A DNA stretch of 39,249 nt from CAZIVO01 sp964542765 (GTDB lineage Bacteria > Planctomycetota > UBA1135 > UBA2386). The stretch covers positions 1-39,249 of the forward strand of contig CAZIVO010000025.1 of the NCBI GenBank assembly GCA_964542765.1, given 5' to 3'. Within the stretch, counting starts at the first letter, position 1, and the number at the start of each line of letters is the position of its first letter. Below are positions 26,648 to 34,105 of the stretch, in pieces. The notes under the pieces were generated by a model. It did not search any database and was not told where the DNA came from. It saw only the letters and a program-made list of their open reading frames with translations. The position numbers and the translations under genes are program-made.

Positions 26648-27889
26648 TCAGCTGGATTCTGACTTCTTCAGCAAGTGCCCGAGCTTGTCGCGCTTGGTCG
26701 CTAAGTACCTTTTATTATGTTGGTTAGGTTCGATTTCGATGGGAATCTGCTCGACCACCTCGAGGCCGTATCCCATCAGTCCCGTGAGCTTCTTCGGATT
26801 GTTCGTCAGGACGTGGATTTTCCGGCCACCGAGATCGTGGATGATCTGGGCACCGGTCCCGAACTCGCGTTCATCGGCCTTGAAGCCGAGGTGGAGGTTG
26901 GCCTCCACCGTATCCATGCCATTGTCCTGGAGTGCGTAGGCTTTCATCTTGTGCGCAAGCCCGATTCCACGGCCTTCCTGGCCAATGTAGAGGATGATGC
27001 CTTTGCCGACCTCTTGGATCTTTTGCATGGCTTGCTTGAGTTGTGCCCCACAGTCGCAGCGCAGGGAACCAAAGACATCGCCTGTAAGGCATTGGGAGTG
27101 TACCCGCACGAGGATTGGTTCTTCGATCGGCGGGAACCGCCCTCCTTCTGCCTGGGGGGGATCAATGCCCACACACAAGGCAACGTGGCATCGCCCATCG
27201 ATCTTGCTCTCGTAGGTGTAGGCATCAAAATGGCCGTATTCGGTTGGCATGCGTGCGACGGTTACACGAGTGATGATCCGTTCACGGCGGCGGCGGTATT
27301 CCACCAGATCGGCGATGGCACAGATCTTGACTCCATGCTTCTTCGCGAAGAGCTTCAAGTCTGGCACCCGCGCCATCGTGCCGTCGTCATTCATGATCTC
27401 GCAGATGACGCCGGCGGGACGGAGTTCGGCGAGTTGGCAGAGGTCGACGATACCCTCGGTCTGACCGGCTCGTACGAGCACACCCCCGTCACGTGCCCGC
27501 AGCGGGAAGATATGGCCTGGCCGCACCAGATCTGAGGGCGCGGCATCTTCGGCAGTGGCGGCCCGGATTGTTTGTGTCCGGTCGTGTGCCGAGATACCCG
27601 TGGTCACACCCTCTCGGGCCTCGATGCTGACCGTGAAGGCCGTTCCATAGCGGGACCCGTTGTCGGGCGCCTGCTGCGTCAGGCTTAGCTGGTCGCAGAT
27701 GTTGCCGCTCAGCGCCAAGCAGATGAGCCCCCGGGCGTCCTTGGCCATGAAGTTGATCAACTCCGGGGTCGCGTGCTGAGCCGCAAAACAGAGATCTCCC
27801 TCATTTTCGCGGCCCGGGTCATCCACCAGGATGATGGGGCGTCCCGCAGCGAGATCCTCGAGGATCTCTGGAATCTTGGCAAATGTCAT
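26648..27889 (-). CDS. ribBA: Bifunctional 3,4-dihydroxy-2-butanone-4-phosphate synthase/GTP cyclohydrolase II
   Basis: A 413-aa cytoplasmic enzyme making both riboflavin precursors. The N-terminal RibB domain (~1-205) shows the acidic active-site loop DDPGRENEGDL and the later RPGHIFPL block. The C-terminal RibA domain (~210-410) has the zinc motif C267-L-T-G-D-V-F-G-S-L-R-C278-D-C280, the GTP-binding E-G-R-G-I-G-L loop and T-N-N-P-K-K near the end. Both halves look active. I chose the ATG at 27889 over the in-frame TTG at 27895. The other rib genes are not adjacent, and no FMN riboswitch signature was seen in the leader. Confidence 0.96.
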   Translation of the reverse strand: MTFAKIPEILEDLAAGRPIILVDDPGRENEGDLCFAAQHATPELINFMAKDARGLICLALSGNICDQLSLTQQAPDNGSRYGTAFTVSIEAREGVTTGISAHDRTQTIRAATAEDAAPSDLVRPGHIFPLRARDGGVLVRAGQTEGIVDLCQLAELRPAGVICEIMNDDGTMARVPDLKLFAKKHGVKICAIADLVEYRRRRERIITRVTVARMPTEYGHFDAYTYESKIDGRCHVALCVGIDPPQAEGGRFPPIEEPILVRVHSQCLTGDVFGSLRCDCGAQLKQAMQKIQEVGKGIILYIGQEGRGIGLAHKMKAYALQDNGMDTVEANLHLGFKADEREFGTGAQIIHDLGGRKIHVLTNNPKKLTGLMGYGLEVVEQIPIEIEPNQHNKRYLATKRDKLGHLLKKSESS

Positions 27890-28282
27890 CGTCAATCAGT
27901 ATGGACCCGGTGCCGGTGGAAAATAGTCTTCATTCTACACTCGGGTATCACCGAGGGCAGCTTCAAGAGGCTTCGGGGTTGAGAGGGGGATGCCAGGCTC
28001 CTTGAGGAAGGTCTTCATCGTGGGGCTTCCCAGCGGTTCGGTGGGCCTGAATCGGCGATGGCGAGGGGGTTCCTCGCGCACCTCGGGCCGAGGTCTTCGG
28101 GTATATGGGCGTCGGAGGGCCTGGTTTGCTCCCGGCAGCTATTTGTCGCCGTTTGCCCGATCGCAGTGTCGATACGCATCCGGCAGGGGCTGTTGCGCGT
28201 TTTGCTCAACTTGAGACACCGAGTTGGTCGATTTCATCAGTGAAGGACGGTGGCGGTGATAACCCGCCCCGAACAGCACCAG
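27890..28282. other. 393-bp divergent intergenic region between ribBA and the protease gene
   Basis: No convincing gene is present; short frames lack ribosome-binding sites and motifs. A small hairpin (CTCGG, loop GTATCA, CCGAG; 27940-27955) lies in the ribBA leader. The conserved FMN (RFN) riboswitch core was not recognised. The region must contain divergent promoters, but I cannot place them confidently. Confidence 0.5.
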
Positions 28283-29473
28283 ATGAATCGCACCCTAATT
28301 GAAATCCTGAGTGGGCTGGCCGTGATCGTGATCCTGGCCTCTTTCTATCATCAGATCGGACAGCTCCGTGTCCATAACAAGGATGTAGTCGTTCTTCGGC
28401 AGATGGTCGAAGAGGCGATCGCCGATGCCGGCTCGAAGCAGGAGACTGACGAGGTTCGGCGTCAACTGCTCGCCAACATGGAGACGAAGCTGGGCCGGCT
28501 CGAAGGCCGCCTTGCCAACGCCTCCGCTACCGGTCGGACGACCGAGAAGCTTCAGCGTCAGCTCGAAGAGACACAGCGCGAAGCGGATCGATTCAAGGTC
28601 GAGATCGAGCGCGATGTGATGCGGACACGTGAGATCGTCGATGCATACCAAGAAGCCGTACAGGCGGTCGAGAGGAAGGCCGAAGACGGTCTCCTGGCGA
28701 CCCGGAATGACATCCAACAACTTTCTGGTCGGGTCCTCCCCGATCGCCATGTGCTGACTCGGACCATGCTGATGCCGACCGTGCAGCTGAACGGTGAGGA
28801 TACGGTGGGATCTGGCACGATCATCTTCTCCGGTGTCAATCCGAAGACGCGTAAGATCGAGAGTTACGTTTTGACGTCCTATCACGTCGTGCGCAACATC
28901 CTTGCGGATTCACCCAAGTCTGCCCGCGACGGGATCGCGATCACGATTTACCGCGATGCCGGCAACATTTACCGCGATGCCGGCAACATCGAGGTGCGGG
29001 GCGACATGATCACTCACAACCGGAAGATCGATGCGGCCTTGATGCGCCTGCGTTCGCAGGAGGTGCTTCCTCATGTTGCAGCAGTGTCTTCTCGGGAAGA
29101 GTCAGATCGAGTTTCTGTATGGGACCCCATCTGCGCGGTGGGCTGCCCGCTGGGCAATGATCCGATCCCGACGCAGGGCGAGATCAGCAGCACCAGGAAC
29201 GAACTCGGTGGCAGCAACTACTGGATGATCAATGCAGCCGCTTATTTCGGGAACTCGGGTGGTGGTGTCTACTCCACGGAGAGCAGGGAGTTGATCGGAG
29301 TGTTCTCCAAGATCTACACCCATGGCCTGGGCACGGCGACCGTCATTCCTCATATGGGCTTGTGCACGCCATTGCCTTTGATTCGTGAGTGGCTGGAAGA
29401 GCAGGAGATGGACTGGGTCCTGAACTCCGAAAAGCTCGATGCCGCCAGGACCGTTGCCGCGACGCCACGCTGA
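28283..29473 (+). CDS. Membrane-anchored trypsin-like serine protease with coiled-coil stalk
   Basis: A 396-aa protein starting at the ATG at 28283. A single membrane helix (~8-28) is followed by a long charged coiled-coil (~30-150) and then a chymotrypsin-fold protease domain (~165-385). The catalytic triad is visible: H201 (TSYHVV), D250 (KIDAALMRL) and S325 (FGNSGGGVYS). No PDZ domain follows, unlike DegP/HtrA. Inference: a periplasm-facing protease held off the membrane by the stalk, possibly oligomeric. An exact 21-bp tandem duplication adds seven residues before D250. A strong terminator follows the gene. Confidence 0.87.
   Translation: MNRTLIEILSGLAVIVILASFYHQIGQLRVHNKDVVVLRQMVEEAIADAGSKQETDEVRRQLLANMETKLGRLEGRLANASATGRTTEKLQRQLEETQREADRFKVEIERDVMRTREIVDAYQEAVQAVERKAEDGLLATRNDIQQLSGRVLPDRHVLTRTMLMPTVQLNGEDTVGSGTIIFSGVNPKTRKIESYVLTSYHVVRNILADSPKSARDGIAITIYRDAGNIYRDAGNIEVRGDMITHNRKIDAALMRLRSQEVLPHVAAVSSREESDRVSVWDPICAVGCPLGNDPIPTQGEISSTRNELGGSNYWMINAAAYFGNSGGGVYSTESRELIGVFSKIYTHGLGTATVIPHMGLCTPLPLIREWLEEQEMDWVLNSEKLDAARTVAATPR
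28946..28987 (+). repeat. 21-bp exact tandem duplication inside the protease gene
   Basis: Two adjacent identical 21-bp copies (28946-28966 and 28967-28987), in frame, each encoding IYRDAGN. They lie on the surface region between the catalytic His and Asp. Perfect identity implies a recent duplication or an assembly artefact. Confidence 0.95.
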
Positions 29474-29498
29474 GGCATTTCTCGGTCAGCAGGATGAC

Positions 29499-29523
29499 AA
29501 GGGCACCGTTCGGTGCCCTTTTC
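29499..29523 (+). terminator. Intrinsic terminator of the protease gene
   Basis: AAGGGCACC and GGTGCCCTT form a perfect 9-bp stem with loop GTTC, running directly into TTTTC. It sits 26 bp after the protease stop, between two convergent genes. The flanking AA/TT makes it potentially bidirectional. Confidence 0.85.
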
Positions 29524-29571
29524 TCAAGGGCGGGGCTCCGGACGCGAGAGCACTCGGTTCGCGGTTTCAGA

Positions 29572-30918
29572 TCATCGCCGCCGCCGTCGCCGGATTCCGG
29601 GAGCGTTTTCATGGGCAGTCACGTTGCCCTGCATCTCCAGGTCCAGGAGTTCGATGGCGAGATCGTAGTAGCGATTCTTGGCCTCGCCGGAGAGTTCTTC
29701 TCGTCGCAGGCTGCGATTCTCCCCGGGGTCTTGCTCAAGGTCGTAGAACTCTTCGGCCCCCCCCCTGCGGATCAGCTTGTAGCGTTTGTCGCGGATAGCG
29801 AACCCGGATTGAGTTGTCCCGAAGACTTCCGTGTAGAGCGTTTTACGTGATCCTTGGCTCTTCGAGCTGGTGAGACAGGAGGCGAAGCTGATGCCGTCGA
29901 GCGGGATCTTCTCGGGTACTGCTGCTCGTGCATCGATGCCCGACAGCTCCGCGATCGTGTGGAACAGATCAACCACATGAACAAGCGCGGGGACCTCGCG
30001 ACCGGGGTCGGTTACGGCTGGTCCGCTGATGATCAGGGGGACGTTTGTGCCGCCCTCGTAAATGGACCCCTTGTATGCCTTGTTTGGTGAGTTGCGAGAG
30101 ATGACGTTGCGTGGCGTGCCGTTGTCGCCGAGGAAGATCACGTTTGTCTTTGCCCGTGCTTGTGGGTCCATCGATGCCAGCAACCGGCCGATCTCCGTGT
30201 CCATGGCCTCGATCATCGCCTTGAACATTCCTTCGGGACCTTCCGGCTCGACATCGGAGGCGTAGAGTTCCTCGGGGGGGAGGTGGAGCGGGGAATGCGC
30301 ACTGTTGAAGTTGACGATGCACACCCACGGTTTCTTTTGATCGCGGATCCAGAGTAAAGCGTCGTTGACATTCTCGCTGGTGGCATAGACCTCGCAGCTT
30401 TGCATCTTGCCATTCACGGTCTTGTTCCAGCGGAAGTAGGTGTCCGGCGGCCGGAGGACTCCACCCAGCGATCCGGAAAAATGCGACCAGCCGGCCTTGT
30501 TGGGATGTTCGGGGCTGCTTCCTCTGCCAGCGAGGTGCCATTTGCCGATCAGGGCGGTCGCGTAGCCGGCCTTCTCCAGGATCTCGGGAAGGGTGATCTC
30601 CTCCTCCTTCATTGCATGGCCGGGGGCGCCCACACCCGTGCGGAAGCCGTAGCGTCCGGTGTGGATCTGTGCGCGGGTCGGCGAGCAGAGCGGAGCGGCG
30701 TAGGCGTTACGGAAGAGCACGCCACCGGCAGCCAGCGCGCTGATGTTCGGCGTCGGTGTCGCCGAGTCGTCTTCGCCGTAGCAGGCGATGGCTTCCACGC
30801 CGATATCGTCGCCAATGATCAGCAGCGTGTTGTCTTGGGCGAGTGCGTGGGCGCAGAGCAGGCTGATGGTCAGGATGGTGCCGGCCACCTTGGAACTCGA
30901 AGGAGAGTGTGGGGACAT
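29572..30918 (-). CDS. Secreted arylsulfatase B-like sulfatase
   Basis: A 448-aa sulfatase from the ATG at 30918, which begins a signal peptide ending near AHALAQ; the longer frame to 30984 is not needed. The order is: GDD metal site (IIGDDIG), formylglycine motif C78-S-P-T-R followed by IHTGRYGFRTG, GKWHLAG, and the D-N-G metal site (FLGDNGTPRN). A K-G-S-I-Y-E-G-G-T-N-V-P block and the C-terminal Y-K-L-I-R subdomain follow. The spacing resembles ARSB-type family S1 enzymes that act on sulfated sugars. The last residues are a run of six Arg (GIRRRRRR), an unusual basic tail. It is divergent from the CotH-ankyrin gene. Confidence 0.92.
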   Translation of the reverse strand: MSPHSPSSSKVAGTILTISLLCAHALAQDNTLLIIGDDIGVEAIACYGEDDSATPTPNISALAAGGVLFRNAYAAPLCSPTRAQIHTGRYGFRTGVGAPGHAMKEEEITLPEILEKAGYATALIGKWHLAGRGSSPEHPNKAGWSHFSGSLGGVLRPPDTYFRWNKTVNGKMQSCEVYATSENVNDALLWIRDQKKPWVCIVNFNSAHSPLHLPPEELYASDVEPEGPEGMFKAMIEAMDTEIGRLLASMDPQARAKTNVIFLGDNGTPRNVISRNSPNKAYKGSIYEGGTNVPLIISGPAVTDPGREVPALVHVVDLFHTIAELSGIDARAAVPEKIPLDGISFASCLTSSKSQGSRKTLYTEVFGTTQSGFAIRDKRYKLIRRGGAEEFYDLEQDPGENRSLRREELSGEAKNRYYDLAIELLDLEMQGNVTAHENAPGIRRRRRR

Positions 30919-31090
30919 GTGTGCAGTATGCCGTAACGGCTGGCTTGCTGCCGGAGAGAATCGCTCGTGAACCTCCCGGGGCATCCAACTTTGCAGGGTA
31001 AGAAGGCAAGCCGAAACCGCCCGGTGATGGGCTTTCGAGCCGTGCCGCGCCCGCTTCTCTGTGGGTTATCGGGAGCCCCGCCAGATGTGT

Positions 31091-31118
31091 TTGATGTAGG
31101 ATGGGCGCCCTCGATATT
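31091..31118 (+). promoter_or_regulatory. Possible sigma70 promoter of the CotH-ankyrin gene
   Basis: TTGATG (31091-31096) and GATATT (31113-31118) are separated by 16 bp in the 250-bp divergent region between the sulfatase and the CotH-ankyrin gene. Both are partial matches. Transcription from here would leave a leader of about 44 nt to the preferred ATG at 31169. Confidence 0.3.
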
Positions 31119-31168
31119 CGCGGGGGCCGTGATCTATGCATTCTGGTTCGATGACAGTGTTGCTAACA

Positions 31169-33994
31169 ATGAATATCCCATCCGTTTGGAAGCGATTGCT
31201 TTGCTCAGCCTTCACCATCATGTTCCTGGCCTTGGTTCCGGCAGAGGGGGCCTTTGCCCAGTCATCGCCGAAACCTGGGTCGGCGAAAGATCGCGAACTG
31301 ACACAGACCGATCTTTTTTCTCAAAAGCGGGTTCTCGATGTCCAGATCACCCTTGCCGAGGAGGACTGGGACACGATTCGTCGTCAATCACGCGGATTGA
31401 TCGAGGCATTGAAGGAGAGCCGGAAGTATCAGCACCCCGAGGCTCCCTATACCTACGTGACGGCCACGGTCACCATTGACGGTGTGCGGTTTGCCGATGT
31501 CGGTCTTCGCAAGAAGGGTTTTGTGGGTTCGCAGAGCACCACTCGCCCCTCGCTCAAGGTGAAGTTGAATCACACCGACAAGACCGGCGGCATCGACGGT
31601 ATCACCACCCTCACGTTCAACAATGACAAGCAGGATCCGAGCCATGTGAGCCAGGTCCTCGGATACCAGGTTTTTGCGGATGCTGGTGCGCCGGCTTCGC
31701 GGTGTGGTTATGCCGAGATCACCGTGAATGGAAAGAGCCTCGGGATCTATTCGCACGTGGAATCCGTCCGCAAGCCCATGATCGAGCGCCTCTTCGGCGA
31801 CAGTGAAGGAGTTCTCTACGAAGGCACGGCCGTCGATTTTCATGAAGGCTGGGGAGGAAGTTTCGAACTGAAGTTCGGCGACGATGCCCAGGGCCGCCCC
31901 AAGATTGAGCAACTGATCAAGGCTCTTCAGGGGGGAGGTGGAACATCCATTCTCGATCCGGCGGCAGGTGTGCGCGGTTGGGTGCCCACCAGTGCCAAGC
32001 ACGACAAGACGTGGACCCGACTGAGCTACAAAGACTCGAAGTGGAGGCTCGGGAAGGGTGGCTTTGGCTATGACACGGAAGCTACCTACAAGCAGCACAT
32101 CGATCAGTCATCTGATTTCCAGTCCGAGTTGCGCAACAAGTCGGCATCGCTCTATCTCAGGATGCCCTTCCAGATCGACGATCTCGGCAAGGTCCGTGCA
32201 GCTCGCGATCTGGTCCTCAGGATGAAGTACGACGATGGTTTCGTCGCCTATCTGAATGGCCACGAGGTGGCTTCGGCCAATGCACCAAAGACCCCCCGGT
32301 GGGATTCCAGAGCCACCGCAAGCCATGGTGATGAAGCCGCTGCGATATTCGAATCCTTCAGCATCAGCGCCTTCAAGAGCAAGCTGCGCAAGGGCAAGAA
32401 TGTGCTGGCGATCCATGGACTCAACAATGACCGGGCCAGTTCGGACATGTTGATCGCTGCTGATCTTCAAACAAGCGATCGTGATGATGAGGCTGCCATC
32501 GCCGATCTTGTGGATCTGGATTCCTTCTATGCCTTTTGGGCGGCTGAAGGACTCATGGGTTTCTGGGATGGCTATGCCAGCAACGCCAACAACTTCTTTG
32601 TCTATCTCAACCCCACGACGGACAAGTTCCACTTCCTACCTTGGGGCCTGGATGTTGCCTTCCAGAAGTACAGCCAGCTGGGCTATGACCCTCGCGAACC
32701 GATTTCGGTCAAGACCAAGGGGCTGGTGGCCCACAAGCTCTATCAACTCGAATCCGGGCGGCAGCGCTACGCCAAGACTCTCAAGAAGCTTTTGAAAAGT
32801 GCGTGGAGCGAGAGGTCGCTCGCAAGGGAAATCAACCGCATACAGTCCATGCTCAGACCTCATCTGACCCATGCGCAGTCCGGGATGATGGCATCTGCGA
32901 TGAACAAGGTCCGTGATTTTGTGGAGGAACGGCGCCAAGCGGTTGTTGCGGAGATTGCTGGTGGGATGCCTGTCTGGACGAAGGCCCCGACGCCTCCCTT
33001 TGTGATCAAGGGCTGGGGTGATCGGAAGGGCGATGCCGGGGGCGGGTCGATAGCGCTTGCTGCCAAGGATGGGAAGGTGGACGAGGTCGCGCGACAACTC
33101 GACAAGGGGGCGGACATCAATGCCCAGGATGGCCAGGGAGGAACCGTGCTGATGCTGGCAGCGCTCGCAGGCCGGACCGAGGTCGTGGAACTTCTGATAG
33201 ACCGAGGTGCCGATATGGATCTGGTGAATAAGGATGGCTCCTCGGCGCTGCACAGCGCGGCCTTTCTGGGGCACTACGATGTGGCGGGCGCGTTGCTTCG
33301 AAATCGTGCGGGGATGAACTTCAAGAACAAGGACGGTATGACTGCTCTGGACACGGCGGCATTGCCCTGGAGCGAAGATCTTCGTGGAATCATCGATCTC
33401 GTCGCTGGCCTCGTGGGGATAGACGTCGACATGGAGCGGGTCCAGGCTGACAGGCCAAGAGTGGCCGAGCTCCTCCGAAAGAACGGTGCCAAACTTGGCG
33501 GAGAAGTAGGCTCAGCAACTCCGCCCGGGTTCTGGAACGCGATCAAGACGGGAGACGTGGAAAGTTTGGAGCAGCACCTTCAAGACGGGGTAGATCCGAA
33601 TGCCAAGGATCAGGTTGGCATCATTGCCCTTTCGTGGGCGGCGATGGCCGGCCACGAGAAGGTCGTGGAACTTCTCGTCAAGAACGGCGCAAAGGTCGAT
33701 GGTAAGAACCAGGATGGCAGCACTCCCTTGCACGGAGCTACCTTCCTGGGGCAGGCCAAGGTGGTTGAGTTTCTGGTCGAGAACAAGGCGCCGGTGAACG
33801 TTCTCGACGAGGATAATGACACCCCGCTCGACAGAGTTGCGGCGGAATGGAACCCACAGATCCAGGGCATCACCCAGTGGGTCATTGGCCAGTTGAAACT
33901 CAAGGTCGATATCGACGAGGTCAAAAAAGCTCGCCCGGGAATTGCCAGATACCTTCGGAAGAAGGGCGCCAAGACCGGCGATCAACTTCGCTAG
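31169..33994 (+). CDS. Secreted CotH-type kinase fused to two ankyrin-repeat modules
   Basis: A 941-aa protein. I chose the ATG at 31169 because it gives a standard signal peptide (hydrophobic LLCSAFTIMFLALVPA, then EGAFAQ); 31136 is possible. Residues ~50-260 are the N-lobe of a CotH kinase (spore-coat CotH/FAM20-like secreted kinase fold): V-G-L-R-K-K-G-F (~110) and the H-V-E-S-V-R segment. A jelly-roll domain (~265-435; MKYDDGFVAYLNG) is inserted. The C-lobe follows (~440-600), with FWDGYASNANNFF and the metal-site motif P-W-G-L-D (~490). From ~620 there are two related ankyrin modules (~620-780 and ~790-935). CotH kinases phosphorylate secreted or coat proteins; ankyrins bind proteins. 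Inferred: an extracytoplasmic kinase with a built-in docking array. Confidence 0.88.
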   Translation: MNIPSVWKRLLCSAFTIMFLALVPAEGAFAQSSPKPGSAKDRELTQTDLFSQKRVLDVQITLAEEDWDTIRRQSRGLIEALKESRKYQHPEAPYTYVTATVTIDGVRFADVGLRKKGFVGSQSTTRPSLKVKLNHTDKTGGIDGITTLTFNNDKQDPSHVSQVLGYQVFADAGAPASRCGYAEITVNGKSLGIYSHVESVRKPMIERLFGDSEGVLYEGTAVDFHEGWGGSFELKFGDDAQGRPKIEQLIKALQGGGGTSILDPAAGVRGWVPTSAKHDKTWTRLSYKDSKWRLGKGGFGYDTEATYKQHIDQSSDFQSELRNKSASLYLRMPFQIDDLGKVRAARDLVLRMKYDDGFVAYLNGHEVASANAPKTPRWDSRATASHGDEAAAIFESFSISAFKSKLRKGKNVLAIHGLNNDRASSDMLIAADLQTSDRDDEAAIADLVDLDSFYAFWAAEGLMGFWDGYASNANNFFVYLNPTTDKFHFLPWGLDVAFQKYSQLGYDPREPISVKTKGLVAHKLYQLESGRQRYAKTLKKLLKSAWSERSLAREINRIQSMLRPHLTHAQSGMMASAMNKVRDFVEERRQAVVAEIAGGMPVWTKAPTPPFVIKGWGDRKGDAGGGSIALAAKDGKVDEVARQLDKGADINAQDGQGGTVLMLAALAGRTEVVELLIDRGADMDLVNKDGSSALHSAAFLGHYDVAGALLRNRAGMNFKNKDGMTALDTAALPWSEDLRGIIDLVAGLVGIDVDMERVQADRPRVAELLRKNGAKLGGEVGSATPPGFWNAIKTGDVESLEQHLQDGVDPNAKDQVGIIALSWAAMAGHEKVVELLVKNGAKVDGKNQDGSTPLHGATFLGQAKVVEFLVENKAPVNVLDEDNDTPLDRVAAEWNPQIQGITQWVIGQLKLKVDIDEVKKARPGIARYLRKKGAKTGDQLR

Positions 33995-34105
33995 CAGGGA
34001 CCCTCGTTAGCGGGGGATGGGGTTGTTGCGGCCGGATTTGGTCTTCCACCATCGGCCGGGGGAGGATGAAGATCTTGCCGTCCCTGGTCGCGAAGCAGGT
34101 GTGGC

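Noticed and set aside
27890..28000. FMN (RFN) riboswitch upstream of ribBA
   Set aside because: None of the conserved RFN core blocks was recognised; only one small hairpin is present.
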